Position numbers and translations under genes: made by a program. A stretch of DNA of 64,000 nt from assembly GCA_005281725.1 (NCBI GenBank), contig SSBO01000007.1:4870031-4934030 (forward strand), read 5' to 3'. A model generated the notes under the pieces. That model did no database searches and was not told the origin of the DNA. It saw only the letters and a list, made by a program, of their open reading frames with translations. The DNA is from Wuchereria bancrofti. Taxonomy: Eukaryota > Nematoda > Chromadorea > Rhabditida > Onchocercidae. This document shows, piece by piece, positions 36,854-49,122 of this stretch (position 1 is the first letter of the stretch; every line of letters starts with the position of its first letter).

Positions 36854-38638
36854 ATGTCACCGGTGTCATTTAATGTGAATCCTGAATACGCGCAAATTAC
36901 GGAAATTGTACGTGGCTTATTCATCTGCGGTGTTAGCTCCTTAACAGCTGAAAACATGAAGAAATATGATATTTCATTCATTGTCAATGCTACTAACGAG
37001 GTCTGTTATTTCATTTTTGCTTCTGTTGATGATACTATAATTTTAGATCAAGGCGGCAAATTTAGATGAGCAAACCTATTCACAAGGAAATTCAATTTTA
37101 GGTACCAAATGTGCAGTCGTTAGGCAATATTCCACGAGTAAAACTGTGGCTTGAAGATACCCCACAGGCATCTATTTATCCTTTGCTAGACCAACAAACC
37201 GACCAGGTAAAGCATTTCCATCGAATATTATTTAACAGATCGTATTTGATCATATTTTAATCGTTGTTATTATTACACAAATCGGTAACCTTCTCTTTTT
37301 TTTTGTCTTCTCTTTTCCTCTTATAACGAATTCCGAAATTCACCAATTGACCATGCTAGTATTCCCATATTTGCAGAATATGTGAGATTATTTTTTTGTA
37401 TGCTGTATACCGCCATCTGAAATTTGGAAATAAAATGAAAGACTGGGATTTCTTGTGATCTTATATGTTTGTTCCGGTAGGAGTGCTAAGTAAATAATAC
37501 AAAAGTATCTTTTTTAACACAAGATCATTCCGCTACGTGAGAAGTGTTTAGACATGTAAAAATGAAATGAAAGAAGTGGCAAATATAAGGGCGCTATGTA
37601 CTATATATAAATTTCAACAGTACAGAAAGCGTTGAATTCCTGTTGTATCACAAAACGTTCGCAATTGATTGGAATTGGAAAGATTTGAATGTAGGAAAAC
37701 TGCCTTTTTGAAACTAGTCAATTTGGATTGAAAACGGATTTCACGAACGATTTCCAGATTGAGGCGGTAATAGCAAGTGGTGGCAATGTATTGGTGCACT
37801 GTGTGGCCGGGATATCGCGATCTGCTGCTATTTGTCTAGCATTTCTTACAAAATTCCGTTGCAAATCACTTAGGCAGGCTTATCAATTGATGGCTCAGAA
37901 ACGACCAGTTGTTAAGCCGAACATTGGATTTTGGCGGCAACTTATTGCATACGAACAGGTAATCAAATGAGCTAGACAATGTCCCAAAAATTACTTATGA
38001 ATTTCGCAGTAATCTGATAACAGTTTTTCTGTCATAAGGATCACTTTCAAACTCACAAACTTTTGCAACGATTCTACAGCTAAATTACAATATACTTTCC
38101 AGGATATCAAACAAAGTGTAGGAACAATTCAGTTAATCAGAGATAAAACACATCTTGATCAAGTTATTCCAGATGTTTATTTGGATAAGGAAACTGGATT
38201 CCAAAAGCTATCATTTATAGTAAGTTTTAGACTTAAAAAAGAAATAAAATTTAAGCCGAAATGTTTTGGTCTGTCCCAATTTATACTGAGATTTCAAATA
38301 GGTTTTCATTTTATAACATCATATCGACTTGGCTGAAAACAATATTTGGGAAAATTTGGGGAATGTTGCAATTCTTAACTCTTACATTGTGTTAAGATTT
38401 TAAAGACAACATTTTTTATAACCTAAAATCAATAAAAACATCCATTTATAAGCGGCTCATAACACGACTTTATTTTAAGTTTTGTATTGATGGAAATATT
38501 TAACTATTACAGAGAGATGCTGATGAATATGAAAATGGATGTAATTGTGAGAGCCGAAATCGCCGTAATTCAGGCGCCAGATTGAAATTTCGGCCAGTGT
38601 TAGAGCCTGTGCTGGAATGTGTCGAAGCTACTGCATAA
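36854..38638 (+). CDS. Atypical dual-specificity phosphatase (copy 3)
   Basis: Five exons: 36854-37000, 37102-37206, 37758-37958, 38103-38219, 38513-38638 (231 aa). Layout as in copies 1 and 2: VNPEYAQITEIVRGLFICGV, NATNEVPNVQSLG, LWLEDTP, active-site VHCVAGISRSA (Cys99), KRPVVKPNIGFWRQL. The fourth exon reads VIPDVYLDKETGFQK and the fifth adds an Arg/Asn-rich stretch (CESRNRRNSGARLKF) and ends LECVEATA, shared with copy 2 but not copy 1. Exon 3 is almost the same as in copy 2 at its 5' half. Confidence 0.9.
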
Positions 38639-40551
38639 CTGTAATACCATTGGTTCTATTGCCAGAGTTGTACAGTCTTCTTTTCTTTTTATCCAGTAAT
38701 TCATTTGGAAGCATTCCGTTGAAGAACTAAACTTGTAAAAAATTTTGAGGATTCCTGAGTCATATCAATTGTTTTTTCTTATTATCATCATCATTATCGT
38801 TGCTGAGATGGTGCTAGAACTCAAGGATATGCGGAGTTTTTTCTTCCCTCTATTGAGAGAACTTTAAATCTGTCTTGACAGTTGTGAAAATGACTTAAAT
38901 GTGATAGAAAATCCTAAGAACTTGCCAAAATGTAAAAAAAGAAACTGTTTCTAACAGAAAAATATGTAATTAATACACGCACGCACCGCCTTTCGTTATG
39001 CTGATTGTTTTTCAATATCTATCTCTTCGCCATTGATGTCATTTCTTTTGTTGAAAATTATCTCCGGAAATTTTTGTAAAATTCTTAAAATGTTACAAAG
39101 AGTATCTGGACTTGCTTATATTTATTTAAACAAACACAGAAGTTTTGAAACGAAGCCAACGTATTCTCGATAAGAATCGAAATTGAAGTCAGGCTGGTGA
39201 GAAATTTTATCCGTAAGCAAAAGGAATAAGTCTGATGGATAGCTTCACTTCACTGGCATGAACAGTTATTATGACCATTTGGTCGTATATCGGATAATAG
39301 CGTTATTTTACACCGGGAAATGTTCCGCAACAATCTTGCAAGCAGATCATTATGCCAGCTATTAATTTTGCTTGAGGAATCCTACCTTAACTCCAGGATC
39401 CTTCTGTAGGCTAAACTTTATCTAAGTTATCCGAGAAAAAGAACCAATCTTACAGAAAATATGATTCGACAGTTCACTGTGTAGCATTGATCTCTACTTT
39501 GTCAAATGAATTCTTAAATGAGCACCGGAGTCTCGGAGTGGCTGCAAATTTATTTGTAATGGTAGACATCCCTATTTGTTGCTTTACATACCACTAGATT
39601 TGAAGTCCTTTTGCAGTGAAATTGTAGACTTCTCGTCCCAACATATACGAACAGCAGAGTCATGATCATTCGATGAAATGTGCATAATGAGATGAATATT
39701 ACAGACGAATACGAAATCCTTAAAACAAAATGTTTTTTGTCTGAATAATCACCAATACTTCCAAAATAATGCAATGATTTAGAAGTTAGAAAACCAGGTC
39801 AAAATACTGCTAATATTACACCACTACCAAATAATACTATTTTTGCAAAGTTCATAGGCAGGACTAAAAGTATCTAGCATATATCATCCTGGCAAAAATA
39901 CAAAAGTGAAAGTGCTCATTGACGGAAGGGTCCAAACAATTTGTTACATAAATTCACTGTCAGCATGTATTTCAAAATAACAAACTACCACATTATAATA
40001 AACTCTGTATAGTATATCGGTTCAAAGTAAGAGTTGGCCAAGTACTTCCTAATCATCCGGCTATAATCTTTGGTGTCGCCATAATCCTTTCTTGTGGACA
40101 AAATCTTAAAGCACAACCGTTCTCGGTTTTTTTTTCAATTCAAAACTCTGCTCATTACTAACTGACCAGGACAAGAACGCTCTCATTAATTAATGGATCT
40201 GCAAATCTCATAACTTTTAGCGGTAAATTTCGCCTTTTCAGTGCAAAATTCATACAAGTTAAAATAGTCAAAACAAGCTGCAAAATATTTAGGACTCCTA
40301 CATACATATCATTTTTTTATTTAGGGTTATCATCAACTTAATGAAAATCAAAAATTTACATGTGGTTATCCAATAATAGATCTAAAAATTTCATTAGTCC
40401 ATTTGAACCAGAAAAGAGTTTCAACAAATTTCGGTTAGTATGCTTTAATAAAAACCGACCAACAAGCATTTCCTTTCAACGATAACATGAGATAGAAACA
40501 ATTCAGAAATAACAATTTCACGATTTTTAATTAGGTTTCTTCGATCAAAGC
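38639..40551. other. Intergenic, convergent gene ends
   Basis: This lies between the 3' ends of DUSP copy 3 (+) and DDX18 (-). Only a 74-codon minus frame at 39550-39774 without recognisable content. It should carry the 3' UTRs of both genes. Confidence 0.4.
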
Positions 40552-43500
40552 TCATCGCTTACGCAATTGCTTAAATGCCTTCGGCTTTTTCCCGTAGCCT
40601 GCTCCGCTTAACTTCGACCTTACAAGTACCTAAACTTTTTTAATAATTTTAAGTTACATTAAAGTTACTAATATTTAAGGAAAAGAGGATTTGTTCTTCA
40701 GAAATGTTCAATAACGAAAGGTGCATTTCCTCTTTAGCGCTGAATTGTGCAAAACTGCATATTCCGATGATTGAAAACAATGTTTTCAGTAACAAGGTGG
40801 TACGCCAGCTGATCCAGAAATGTAAATTCATACCACTTTACAGTTATGACTGAGTTATACTTAAATTCAGTTACAACTGAGTTTGGAACTGATGTGCACA
40901 AAGTAAAATCTTTGTTTTAAAACAAACAGCCACAACTGCTCAACGTTTTTAGATGTGCACTGCAAAGTTTCGCAGGTAATGATCAAAAAGATCACTGGTG
41001 GTAACGATCTAATTCAACAAAAAATAATGTGACAAATGGGCATACCTTTGGTTTGTTTGATATTGGTAGATCGACGAAGGGAGGAGTGGAAAAACCAAAT
41101 GATTTTGAGACGGCAATAAGATCCAATGTGTTAACGTTAAATATACTTTTTAAGGAGTGTGAATCATATGCTCTTATGTAGCATTTATAAGCCTCCTGAA
41201 AATGTGAACTTGAGCTAAAATACTTGCAAAAGCCATTGTCTTTATCTTGTAAAAATTAGATGTGCTCAATAACGCAGTTAAAAACAATTTTAACTGAAAT
41301 TTCTGCTTATCGAATTGTTAACAAGACAGTATGCCAAATGTTAACCTTCGCCGATTTATTCAAATAATAATTCTGTTCAATAAGTTTTTCTAGCTGCATT
41401 TGTATATTCGCAATTTTACTCCATGAAAACTCATACTCATTAAGCAGAACTTTAGCATGTTTTAAATAACGAAGGAAACCAAGCTCTTCAGGACGCAATA
41501 TTAGCAATGCATGACCGGTACCAGTAACACCACGAGCTGTACGCCCGACACTGAAAAGCAAATATGACTGGTACTGATAACTACCGAAAATTTTGAATTT
41601 GTTATCAAAAAATAAGTTCTTATTGAATACTTAGAAATTAGACGCGGAATTAGACAGTTGATTAAATACGGAAATACCAAATAATCGATTTGCTTTTTTC
41701 AGGTTGAATCATTTAAATTCGAAGAAACCAAGGAAGAACGATAAGATGCACAACTTTTCTTATCACATTTTTGATTCTTTAAATAAAAATATGCATGGAA
41801 TTTAAAGGATGAACCGATGTATGTATTCTCGTGGCTCATCTGGTGGATCATACTGTACAATCCAATCAACCTGCGGTATGTCGAGACCACGCGCAGCAAC
41901 ATCTGTGCAAAGTAAAATGCCTGATTTCGCTTGGCAAAAAGAAAAGAATGTGCATGTTCGTTTCTGCTGTTTCTGCTTACCCTACAAAAAAAAGCGTTAT
42001 TTGTGAATGCTACAAATTCTTAATTTATAAATATGATCAAAATAATGATTAGTGATCTTTGAAGATTTTTTTCTTTTGTAGAGAAAGACTTTCAATTTTA
42101 CCTAAAGTAATAAATACCAAAATGAAATTACATGTATACACTGCACAGAGATGTCGATATAATTTAGCAGTTCGTGATGGTACTTCACTGAATTACACGA
42201 CGAAAAAAATACCATTACTTTCTTATCTCGATTCTTTTTCAAAAATGTAAAAAGCAGTAGAAATCGCTTTTCTGATGGGCAAACAACATAACCCTGCAAA
42301 AAACTTCATATCTCTTGTAGCACAACGGCGGTCATTTCAGCCAATACTCCTTTGTGCTATTTAATATTGGCATCATAAAAACAGTACAATATTTTAAAAC
42401 TTAACGTTTTTGAATCACATGATAGCCTGTTATGTATCAGAAATACTCTGTTTTCTAAAATGAATTTAAAAAAAAACCTGTTGTAGACCAGAAACTGTTG
42501 CTAATTCATTTCCACTTTTTAGATTTATTTCATTGATACCTACTTTTACAGGATCTGTATGAAGTGCGGCTTTGATGAGCTCGTCAACCTAAATTTATTT
42601 ATGGTAATTAATGAGAACACTAATTGAACTTGAAAAAGTTATAATGTGGTCAAAAACTGGAAAGTTGAAGATTGCCTGAAAAAAATTCTACAGGGACAGA
42701 CATAAAATAAACGGCAGCAATAAGGTAATGCAGACTTTCGGTGTTTGTGTAGCTGAAAAAAACATTGTTTGACGTTTTCTTGGTAACATTCGTAGTATCT
42801 GCTGCATCTCGATTTCAAAACCAATATCCAATATGCGATCTGCTTCATCAATAATCAAACATTTCAAGTTCTTTACCATGAAGTCATCTGTATTCTGTAT
42901 AAGAAATAATACTACATCATATGAAAAAATATATATAATGATAAAATATATAAGGAAATTAGATAGTTGAAGGACACTAAAAAACTTCATATCCCAATTA
43001 AATTAAACCCCAATGCAATATTAAAATAACAAAACCTTCTTATAAGTATCGTCGGGTAATTATATTACCTGTAAATGATCGAGCAAACGACCAGGTGTAG
43101 CAACAAGGAAACTAACACCTCTGGCTAATTTTTGTGTTTCTGCCTGCCGATTAGCACCGCCCATGATCAAACCATGGGTTAAAGTTGGATGCTTCGCCAG
43201 AATTTCACTCAAAACTCCATACGTTTGCATGGACAGTTCCCTTGAATGTATAAGTTCATTACTTAAAAAATAAAAACCACCACTTAACTGTAGAAAGAAA
43301 CTCTGATGTTGTATTATACAATTTCGGGGTACTAATGAATGCTAATAACTATCAGTTACATGAATTCAGTATGACTGAAGTATACTTTACAAATATCGCT
43401 CTTTCTAAGTTTATAGTAAATTAAAATAACCGTGTTGGCGAGATAACAATTACTCCTGTGCCATTACGTACTTTCCACTCAAGTTTTATAAGCAACTCAA

Positions 43501-44572
43501 CAGCTGGAATAAGAAATGCCAATGTTTTACCACTTCCAGTTTTGGCTGATGCTATCACATCACGGCCCTGAAAATACCTTTTCCTGTAAATTAGATCCAG
43601 AAAACTTACTGGAACTAAAGATAGTTCTTTACACCTAAATGTCTCAATTACTATTCCATTATGATACTACGTGTTCATTAATGTATGCTCCACATAGAAA
43701 TAACGAGAAACGTAGACATTTATGGTTAATTTTCTGTGTAAAAAAGTGTGATCTAAATCAACAGAAACACAACTATTTACCAGTCGAAACAGTGCAGTGA
43801 ACCAAATGACATCTTAGATTTGTGATATTACCTGTAATAAAGGTTCAATACATTTTGCTTGTATTTCAGTCATTTTGGTAAAACCCATTTCAGCAATTGC
43901 GAGTAAAGTGGATTCCGACAAAATGTTTTCAAGTGATGCAAATGTGATCGATGATAGATGTGAAACAACGTCAGAAGGTGAACTGATCTCAACTTCTGAA
44001 TATCCAACAGGTTGTAATTCTTTATCCTAGAAATAATCTTTGCACTTTGTCAATTTTCAGAACTATATACGTGAACTGAGACTGAGGAAAATATTTTACA
44101 TTTTAATAATTAGAACTTTTTATCATACACAGATATAAATAGAATGGAATAACAAATCGAAAATTAAAGCAGAAAAAATAACAAAAATTAAGGATACAAA
44201 TCATAACAGTACCAGCTTGATTAAGAATTCAAAAGTGAGTGAAGGGAGAAGAACAAATTCATATGGATAAAATGGCTTTCTATTTCATCCATATGCTAAA
44301 AGTTATATGGCAGTAAACTTAAGAGAAACCTAGCAAACCTTTACAAGGTTTGTCTTTCCAGTTTAATTACAAAATGCACTGCTAACAGGAAAGCATAGCA
44401 AAAATAAAATTGTAAACAAATGAAATGAGACAGTTGCTTAAGTTAAAAAAGAAAAACTAACCATTCCTTCCTCTGTCGCTATTCCATTTTCACCAGTTTT
44501 TGATATTCTTGGCTTTGCTGCATTCTGAAGTTTCTTAATTTTACGCTTGAAAACACGTTTCTCAACATTCAT
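40552..44572 (-). CDS. ddx18: DEAD-box ATP-dependent RNA helicase DDX18/HAS1
   Basis: Eleven exons, 5' to 3': 44572-44462, 44026-43832, 43567-43431, 43240-43069, 42894-42736, 42588-42478, 42293-42132, 41981-41815, 41550-41346, 41195-41046, 40629-40552 (548 aa). Nucleolar helicase for 60S subunit assembly. Seen: Q-motif [12 protein letters not shown], motif I AKTGSGKT (110-117), [21 protein letters not shown], motif II IDEADR (Asp221-Glu-Ala-Asp224), SATQT (252-256), [25 protein letters not shown], and motif VI HRVGRTARG (404-412). The HAS1-specific tail follows: [47 protein letters not shown], and a basic end [15 protein letters not shown]. The N-terminus is a short basic stretch, shorter than in human DDX18. 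TTTCAG five bases before the ATG looks like a trans-splice acceptor. Confidence 0.95.
44260..44295. repeat. 14-bp stem-loop in DDX18 intron 1
   Basis: CATATGGATAAAAT, an 8-nt loop, then ATTTCATCCATATG: an inverted repeat with one unpaired or wobble position. It is intronic, with no known role. Confidence 0.6.
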
Positions 44573-44995
44573 CTCCCCTGAAACTTTTTATTAAAGTTAT
44601 ATGTGTGAAATAAATGGATAGCGCAACAGGAGATGACGTGAAGACGCATTAACACGATAAGCGTGCCCATACAAAACAATGAAATAGATTCCCAAATGAG
44701 TAATCATCGCGAGTATCAGCAACTAAGCAAATTAAAATGTAAACGCTCCACCTAACATTAGTGAAAAAATGGAGCAATCATCAAATTAAAACTAAACTAA
44801 TGGTTAAAAAATCTGACAAGTTATGAATGATGTTGACATCTGAATATAATAAGATGAATATCAATGTGCAGATAATTTGCATCTTTTAGATCCCGAACCG
44901 TGAAATAACAATTCAATTAATGAAAAACATAATGAACGAGGTAATACCTCTGAGCCTTGTACAATTTCATTAAAAATCAAAGAGTATTCCAGGAA

Positions 44996-45445
44996 TCATA
45001 TGTCTACAATAACATAAATATCAGTCCTATCCAAAGATTCGTTAACCTGCATATTGGAATAGGTGACTGCTTTAATTTCAGTTCCCTGTGGATGCCTACT
45101 GAGATCGAACGATTCACCCCAGCACCGCACCTGCACTTCGAACTTTTCACGATCGAGTTTGATCACCTTTGCAACTCTACCAATGAAGAACGGTTCTGTT
45201 GAGAAAGCAAATAGTGCTTCATCCAGCAATCGAGCCATTAATGAGACCATATCGATACCACTGGCAAACAAATCAAAGGAGTACTCCGCAGACACCATTG
45301 AAATCTCAGTCATATAGCCATACATAGAGATTAATATCTGCTCCATCGCCTCTTCCAAAGTGTCACCCCAACCATGCAACTGAACGTCGGCCGTATGGTC
45401 AAGATATTCATATTTAACTACTGCTGTTATTGGTGCATCCGCCAT
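44996..45445 (-). CDS. Archease, tRNA-splicing ligase cofactor
   Basis: A single uninterrupted exon of 149 aa, unlike its intron-rich neighbours. Archease activates the RtcB RNA ligase for tRNA splicing and for XBP1-type mRNA splicing. Family hallmarks: KYEYLDHTADVQLHGWGDTL with the metal-binding Asp/His region (Asp16, His17, Asp20), EAMEQILISMYGYMT, HPQGTEIKAVTYSNMQV, and the C-terminal YVIVDI with its conserved Asp. The length is close to the eukaryotic proteins after their N-terminal extension. It lies 423 bases upstream of the DDX18 start and 743 bases downstream of the MAF1 stop, all on one strand. Confidence 0.95.
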   Translation of the reverse strand: MADAPITAVVKYEYLDHTADVQLHGWGDTLEEAMEQILISMYGYMTEISMVSAEYSFDLFASGIDMVSLMARLLDEALFAFSTEPFFIGRVAKVIKLDREKFEVQVRCWGESFDLSRHPQGTEIKAVTYSNMQVNESLDRTDIYVIVDI

Positions 45446-46188
45446 TTGACAAATCGGAAAATGAAGATCTACTTATTTGCACTACTTGCGATTATACATG
45501 AAATCTCAAGTGCTTTGAAATATTATCTATCATATCACTTGGCCTGATAACTCTAAAAATAATGATCAATTTAAGCTAAATCATCTCAATTCTTCTTAAA
45601 ATAGTTCATTCAAAACCAAATCACAAAAAATAAACGGTCCAACCTCAAAATCCAAACTGATCTCTAGCAAGAAATATTTATATGCAAAAGATTGAAACGA
45701 ATAAGCATTCATGATAATACGAATAGAAAATAATCTGTATATCAAACGTGGCTATGCAAAATAGATAAAAAATGCATCATCAGTAACTGTAAAGTAAGAT
45801 GGTAATCGTTAATATTTACAGTACTTTACAGATATCAAGTAAAGGTGAACTCAAAAACTGACACAGAATAAAGCAACATACAACACCTAATCCTTCTGGA
45901 AAAAGGTACTAAAAAATGAATTTGCTACTTCTAAAGAAAAATACACACAATGAAAATTGATAAGCCAAAATAATTAAATGCGTTGAGAAAAACAAAAGTA
46001 CAAGAGGTATGTAAAACAGGAACGTATTTCTAAAATCATGTTTGACAGAATAGGAATAATGTCGCCTCATATGAGTACTAGGCTTTTGAAGCACAAAATT
46101 ACTGAAGTCATAAAACGGAAGAAGTAACAATAGTATTTAGAAAGCTACAAAATATGCACACCTACTTGACCACCATTCACACGCAAAA

Positions 46189-48152
46189 TTATACATCTAC
46201 ACCCCATAACTCTTCTGCTGACCGATTTTGAGCAGTATCAGCTCGAAATGCACGACATGACATGAAGAGAATGCGCTTTAGAGATTTATTATGGAAGAAG
46301 TATGCAAATGACCACATTACCAAGTCTTCACAGTACGGATCGCCGGTGTATCCTGTTCGGTAACTATAAGAACGTTATTAGATTTTTATTAGTTCTAATA
46401 TTCGATAATATAATAGAAAGATGGAACATAAAATGACCTTTCTTCATAAGGAGATTTGTGAAATTTATTAAAATCCTACGTTTCAGAAACAACGAAAAAT
46501 TTATTGTCACGTTAACAAAACAGTCAACGCTTCGAAGAAAATGTAGTGACACTACCATATCTAGATGCAGTTGTTCATGACTACCTGAAAAAGTCTACCA
46601 CACCAGCTGCTCCGTTTAAACCCGTCCTTTACACCGTATATTTCATAAGAAGTACCTGTATAATTTACAATCACTAATTTTGATGACTTGATCCACTCGT
46701 TCCCACAGTACTCTTTTAATTTCATAATAATTTGCCACTGTAGCAGAAAGTTTTGAATCTACCAAACCGGCTAATGTCTGTAAATACGACTCCATATATA
46801 ACCACGTGACTTCAAGGTAAGGACTTACAATTTCAACTAAGATTATTGAGAAAAAAATTACTAACCGCTACTCAAAAAATATATAAGAAAACTATACAAC
46901 CTCTTATTAGTGACTTCCTTCCAGACAGAACTGAGATTATGAATTACTCTGCAAGTGAAATGACAACATAAAATGCTAACATACTACATATTACCTTTTT
47001 TAGAACTTCATTTCCACAATTTCCTAGGTAAACCATGATTTCAAAAGCAACTGCATGAAAACTAACTTCAAAATTAGGAATGAGAGAAAATGCTTCGCTC
47101 TTTGTAGAAGAGAAATCATAATCTTGAAATGATGCGTTCATAACCGATCTCAATTCAAAAAGAGTTCGAGAGGAAATTGCATCTGCATATACCAAGCCAT
47201 TCTGAAGTTCTACTAATAAAATGAAAACGAATAAAGTGGTAGCCTCTTTGTGAAGTCAGAAGAAATTACAACGTAATAACTGATGCGGAGAACTGTAAAT
47301 CATAATAACCTACTTACTTCTTCAATACTAATATTCAAACTGGAACAACCAGGTTCTGAAAAATGGCGTGAACGTGGATTTTGCATCCATGATGAGTTAG
47401 ATGGAAGCCACGGTAATTTCTCTGGTGGTGAGAGCGGTTGAGGAGCATTACTGCTATTTTGCTGACTTTTCTTCCACTGTTTCTTGTCGGATGTTATCAT
47501 TTTGCAGGAATACGCTTCCAGTCTACCAAAATAAACTGTATACGATCGTAAAAAGTACATGCTTTAAAATTTAAGCTTTACTTCGTCTGTCAAAGCAATG
47601 ATGAGGTATTAGTTCTGTTTGTCGGTATTCTATTATTCAGTAACGGTGCATATACAATTACATCAACACAAGGCTTATCAAACTTGCACAGCAACTGATT
47701 TGGGTCCTTCAAATAAAAATAAAAATAAAGCATAACTGCTGTATTACAGTTACTTATTATTACTATTATCATTATCCTAATAACTGTCACCACCATTGCT
47801 ATTTGCTATTATTATCATTATTGCTATTATTGTCATTACTATCAATATTACTATAAATACTGTTATTATCATTATTATTATTAATTATTATTGTCATTGT
47901 TGTTATTAATTACTATTATTGCTGTTATTATCAATTATTTTTATAATATTATTAACAACAATTATATGCTAAAATAAACTATTAAGTATACTATGAAAGG
48001 GACTGCTTTTGAAAATGAAAAGACTGACGCCCCTCTATCAGCCTCTCATAAATATCATTAATAACAAACCTCACATCAATACAACAATCTTTTGCATGCT
48101 CTCCAAATGTGTATGACAACTGTTCAAGCTCTACGTTTTCCAACAACTTCAT
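46189..48152 (-). CDS. maf1: MAF1, repressor of RNA polymerase III
   Basis: Five exons, 5' to 3': 48152-48070, 47522-47318, 47201-47067, 46777-46656, 46363-46189 (239 aa; human about 256). MAF1 binds Pol III and blocks tRNA/5S transcription under stress and low TOR activity. Box A: MKLLENVELEQLSYTFGE and RLEAYSCKM. Box B region: RTLFELRSVMNASFQDYDFS, close to human [20 protein letters not shown]. Box C: DPYCEDLVMWSFAYFFHNKS and LKRILFMSCRAF. The acidic tail of vertebrate MAF1 is missing; the protein ends EELWGVDV. An in-frame upstream ATG (48200) would add 16 residues, but the MKLLEN start is the family start. A Ser/Pro-rich linker in exon 2 could hold phosphorylation sites. Confidence 0.94.
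47755..47960. repeat. Interrupted ATT trinucleotide tract in MAF1 intron 1
   Basis: About 200 bases dominated by ATT, with ATC, GTT and ACT interruptions. A degenerate microsatellite. Confidence 0.85.
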
Positions 48153-48557
48153 TGCAGTAGTATTCTTGAAAGCAAAGTATGTATCTAAATACGCTAACAT
48201 TACGAGACAACCTCGTTTACAGATGATACGATATCTCGTAATACAATGAAATAGCGCAACATTAAACGAGCAGAAAGATGCAACGCTGTCACGTGGACAA
48301 GACGTTCTTCATCAGTTGCTGTCACCCATCAGCGCTTGCATTGAGTGAGCTGTTTTGAGAAAATTGCCAGGAAAGATACTTTGCTTTTGGAGAAGTAGGA
48401 AGAGAGAGTAATTGCTCTGAATGAGCACGAGGAAGAAAGAGGGTAGAAGCGGGCAGACAGCTTGGAAAGCGCTTTTTAGCGGGACGAGTTTGAGTTTAAA
48501 CATGTTTAAAGAATGGGCGGTCATTTGGTATCAGTAGTAGTAGGTGCGGATTTCATC

Positions 48558-48575
48558 ATGGACCTCTCGGATAGG
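48558..48575 (+). other. Possible alternative first exon (MDLSDR)
   Basis: ATG plus five codons followed by AGG|GTAAGA. It ends in phase 0, and exon 2 of the coiled-coil gene (49808) begins in phase 0, so the two would join in frame and replace the first 15 residues. This rests on a splice signal and phase only. Confidence 0.3.
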
Positions 48576-48692
48576 GTAAGATTGTGATACAAGTCTCCTC
48601 GAAAGTCTGGGACTTCATTTCTTCCTAGATAACTGTCGTCTGATCGTTCAGAATACATCCTTAACTCAACACTTTATTAGAGTATGTCCTTA

Positions 48693-48724
48693 CTCTCAGC
48701 AGTATTTTGGCTTACTGCTGAGAG
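48693..48724. repeat. Perfect 12-bp stem-loop
   Basis: CTCTCAGCAGTA, loop TTTTGGCT, TACTGCTGAGAG. It lies in the divergent promoter or first intron of the coiled-coil gene. The stem is too short for an ordinary microRNA precursor. Confidence 0.75.
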
Positions 48725-49122
48725 ATTTTAGATGACTCCAAAACATTCTCATTCTCAATCCTGCGAAATTTCCATACCTTCTCATTCTCATGGTCCTCCT
48801 GAATCCTGGGAGAAGTCGAAAGACACGAATTGCTTAACAACGACAAACTGAGACTGAGTATTGGGTTTGCTGAATTCTTCTGTAATGTACTGTCGAGCGA
48901 TTTAGATGACTTTTATTACGATTACCTATTTAATAAGACGATTATAATAAATTGCTTACATTCAAAATCATTACTTCTCTGTTGAGAACATATCTGTAAA
49001 TTTAATAAATGAATCCAAATGAAAGAAGACTAATTTGAATTGTTTTGATACACGATTCTGTATTTCCTGATGTTCGGAATATTCTTCCATCAGTAATTTA
49101 ATTTCAGCTAGTTTACAGCAAA

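Larger units (their letters stand above)
48153..49122. promoter_or_regulatory. Divergent promoter region, MAF1 and coiled-coil gene
   Basis: This is the 970 bases between two start codons pointing apart. It holds a possible short first exon (48558-48575), a perfect 12-bp hairpin (48693-48724), CTTCTCATTCTCA-type repeats near 48750-48790, and an acceptor TTTACAG at 49112-49118 just before the coiled-coil ATG. It is somewhat more GC-rich at 48250-48850 than the flanks. Confidence 0.4.

Noticed and set aside
41809..42250. Plus-strand frames of 63-73 codons
   Set aside because: They are antisense to DDX18 exons 7 and 8.
45063..45317. Plus-strand frames over 44957-45317
   Set aside because: They are antisense shadows of the archease exon.
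47755..47960. Trinucleotide tract considered as a coding repeat
   Set aside because: It lies within MAF1 intron 1 and has stops in all useful frames.
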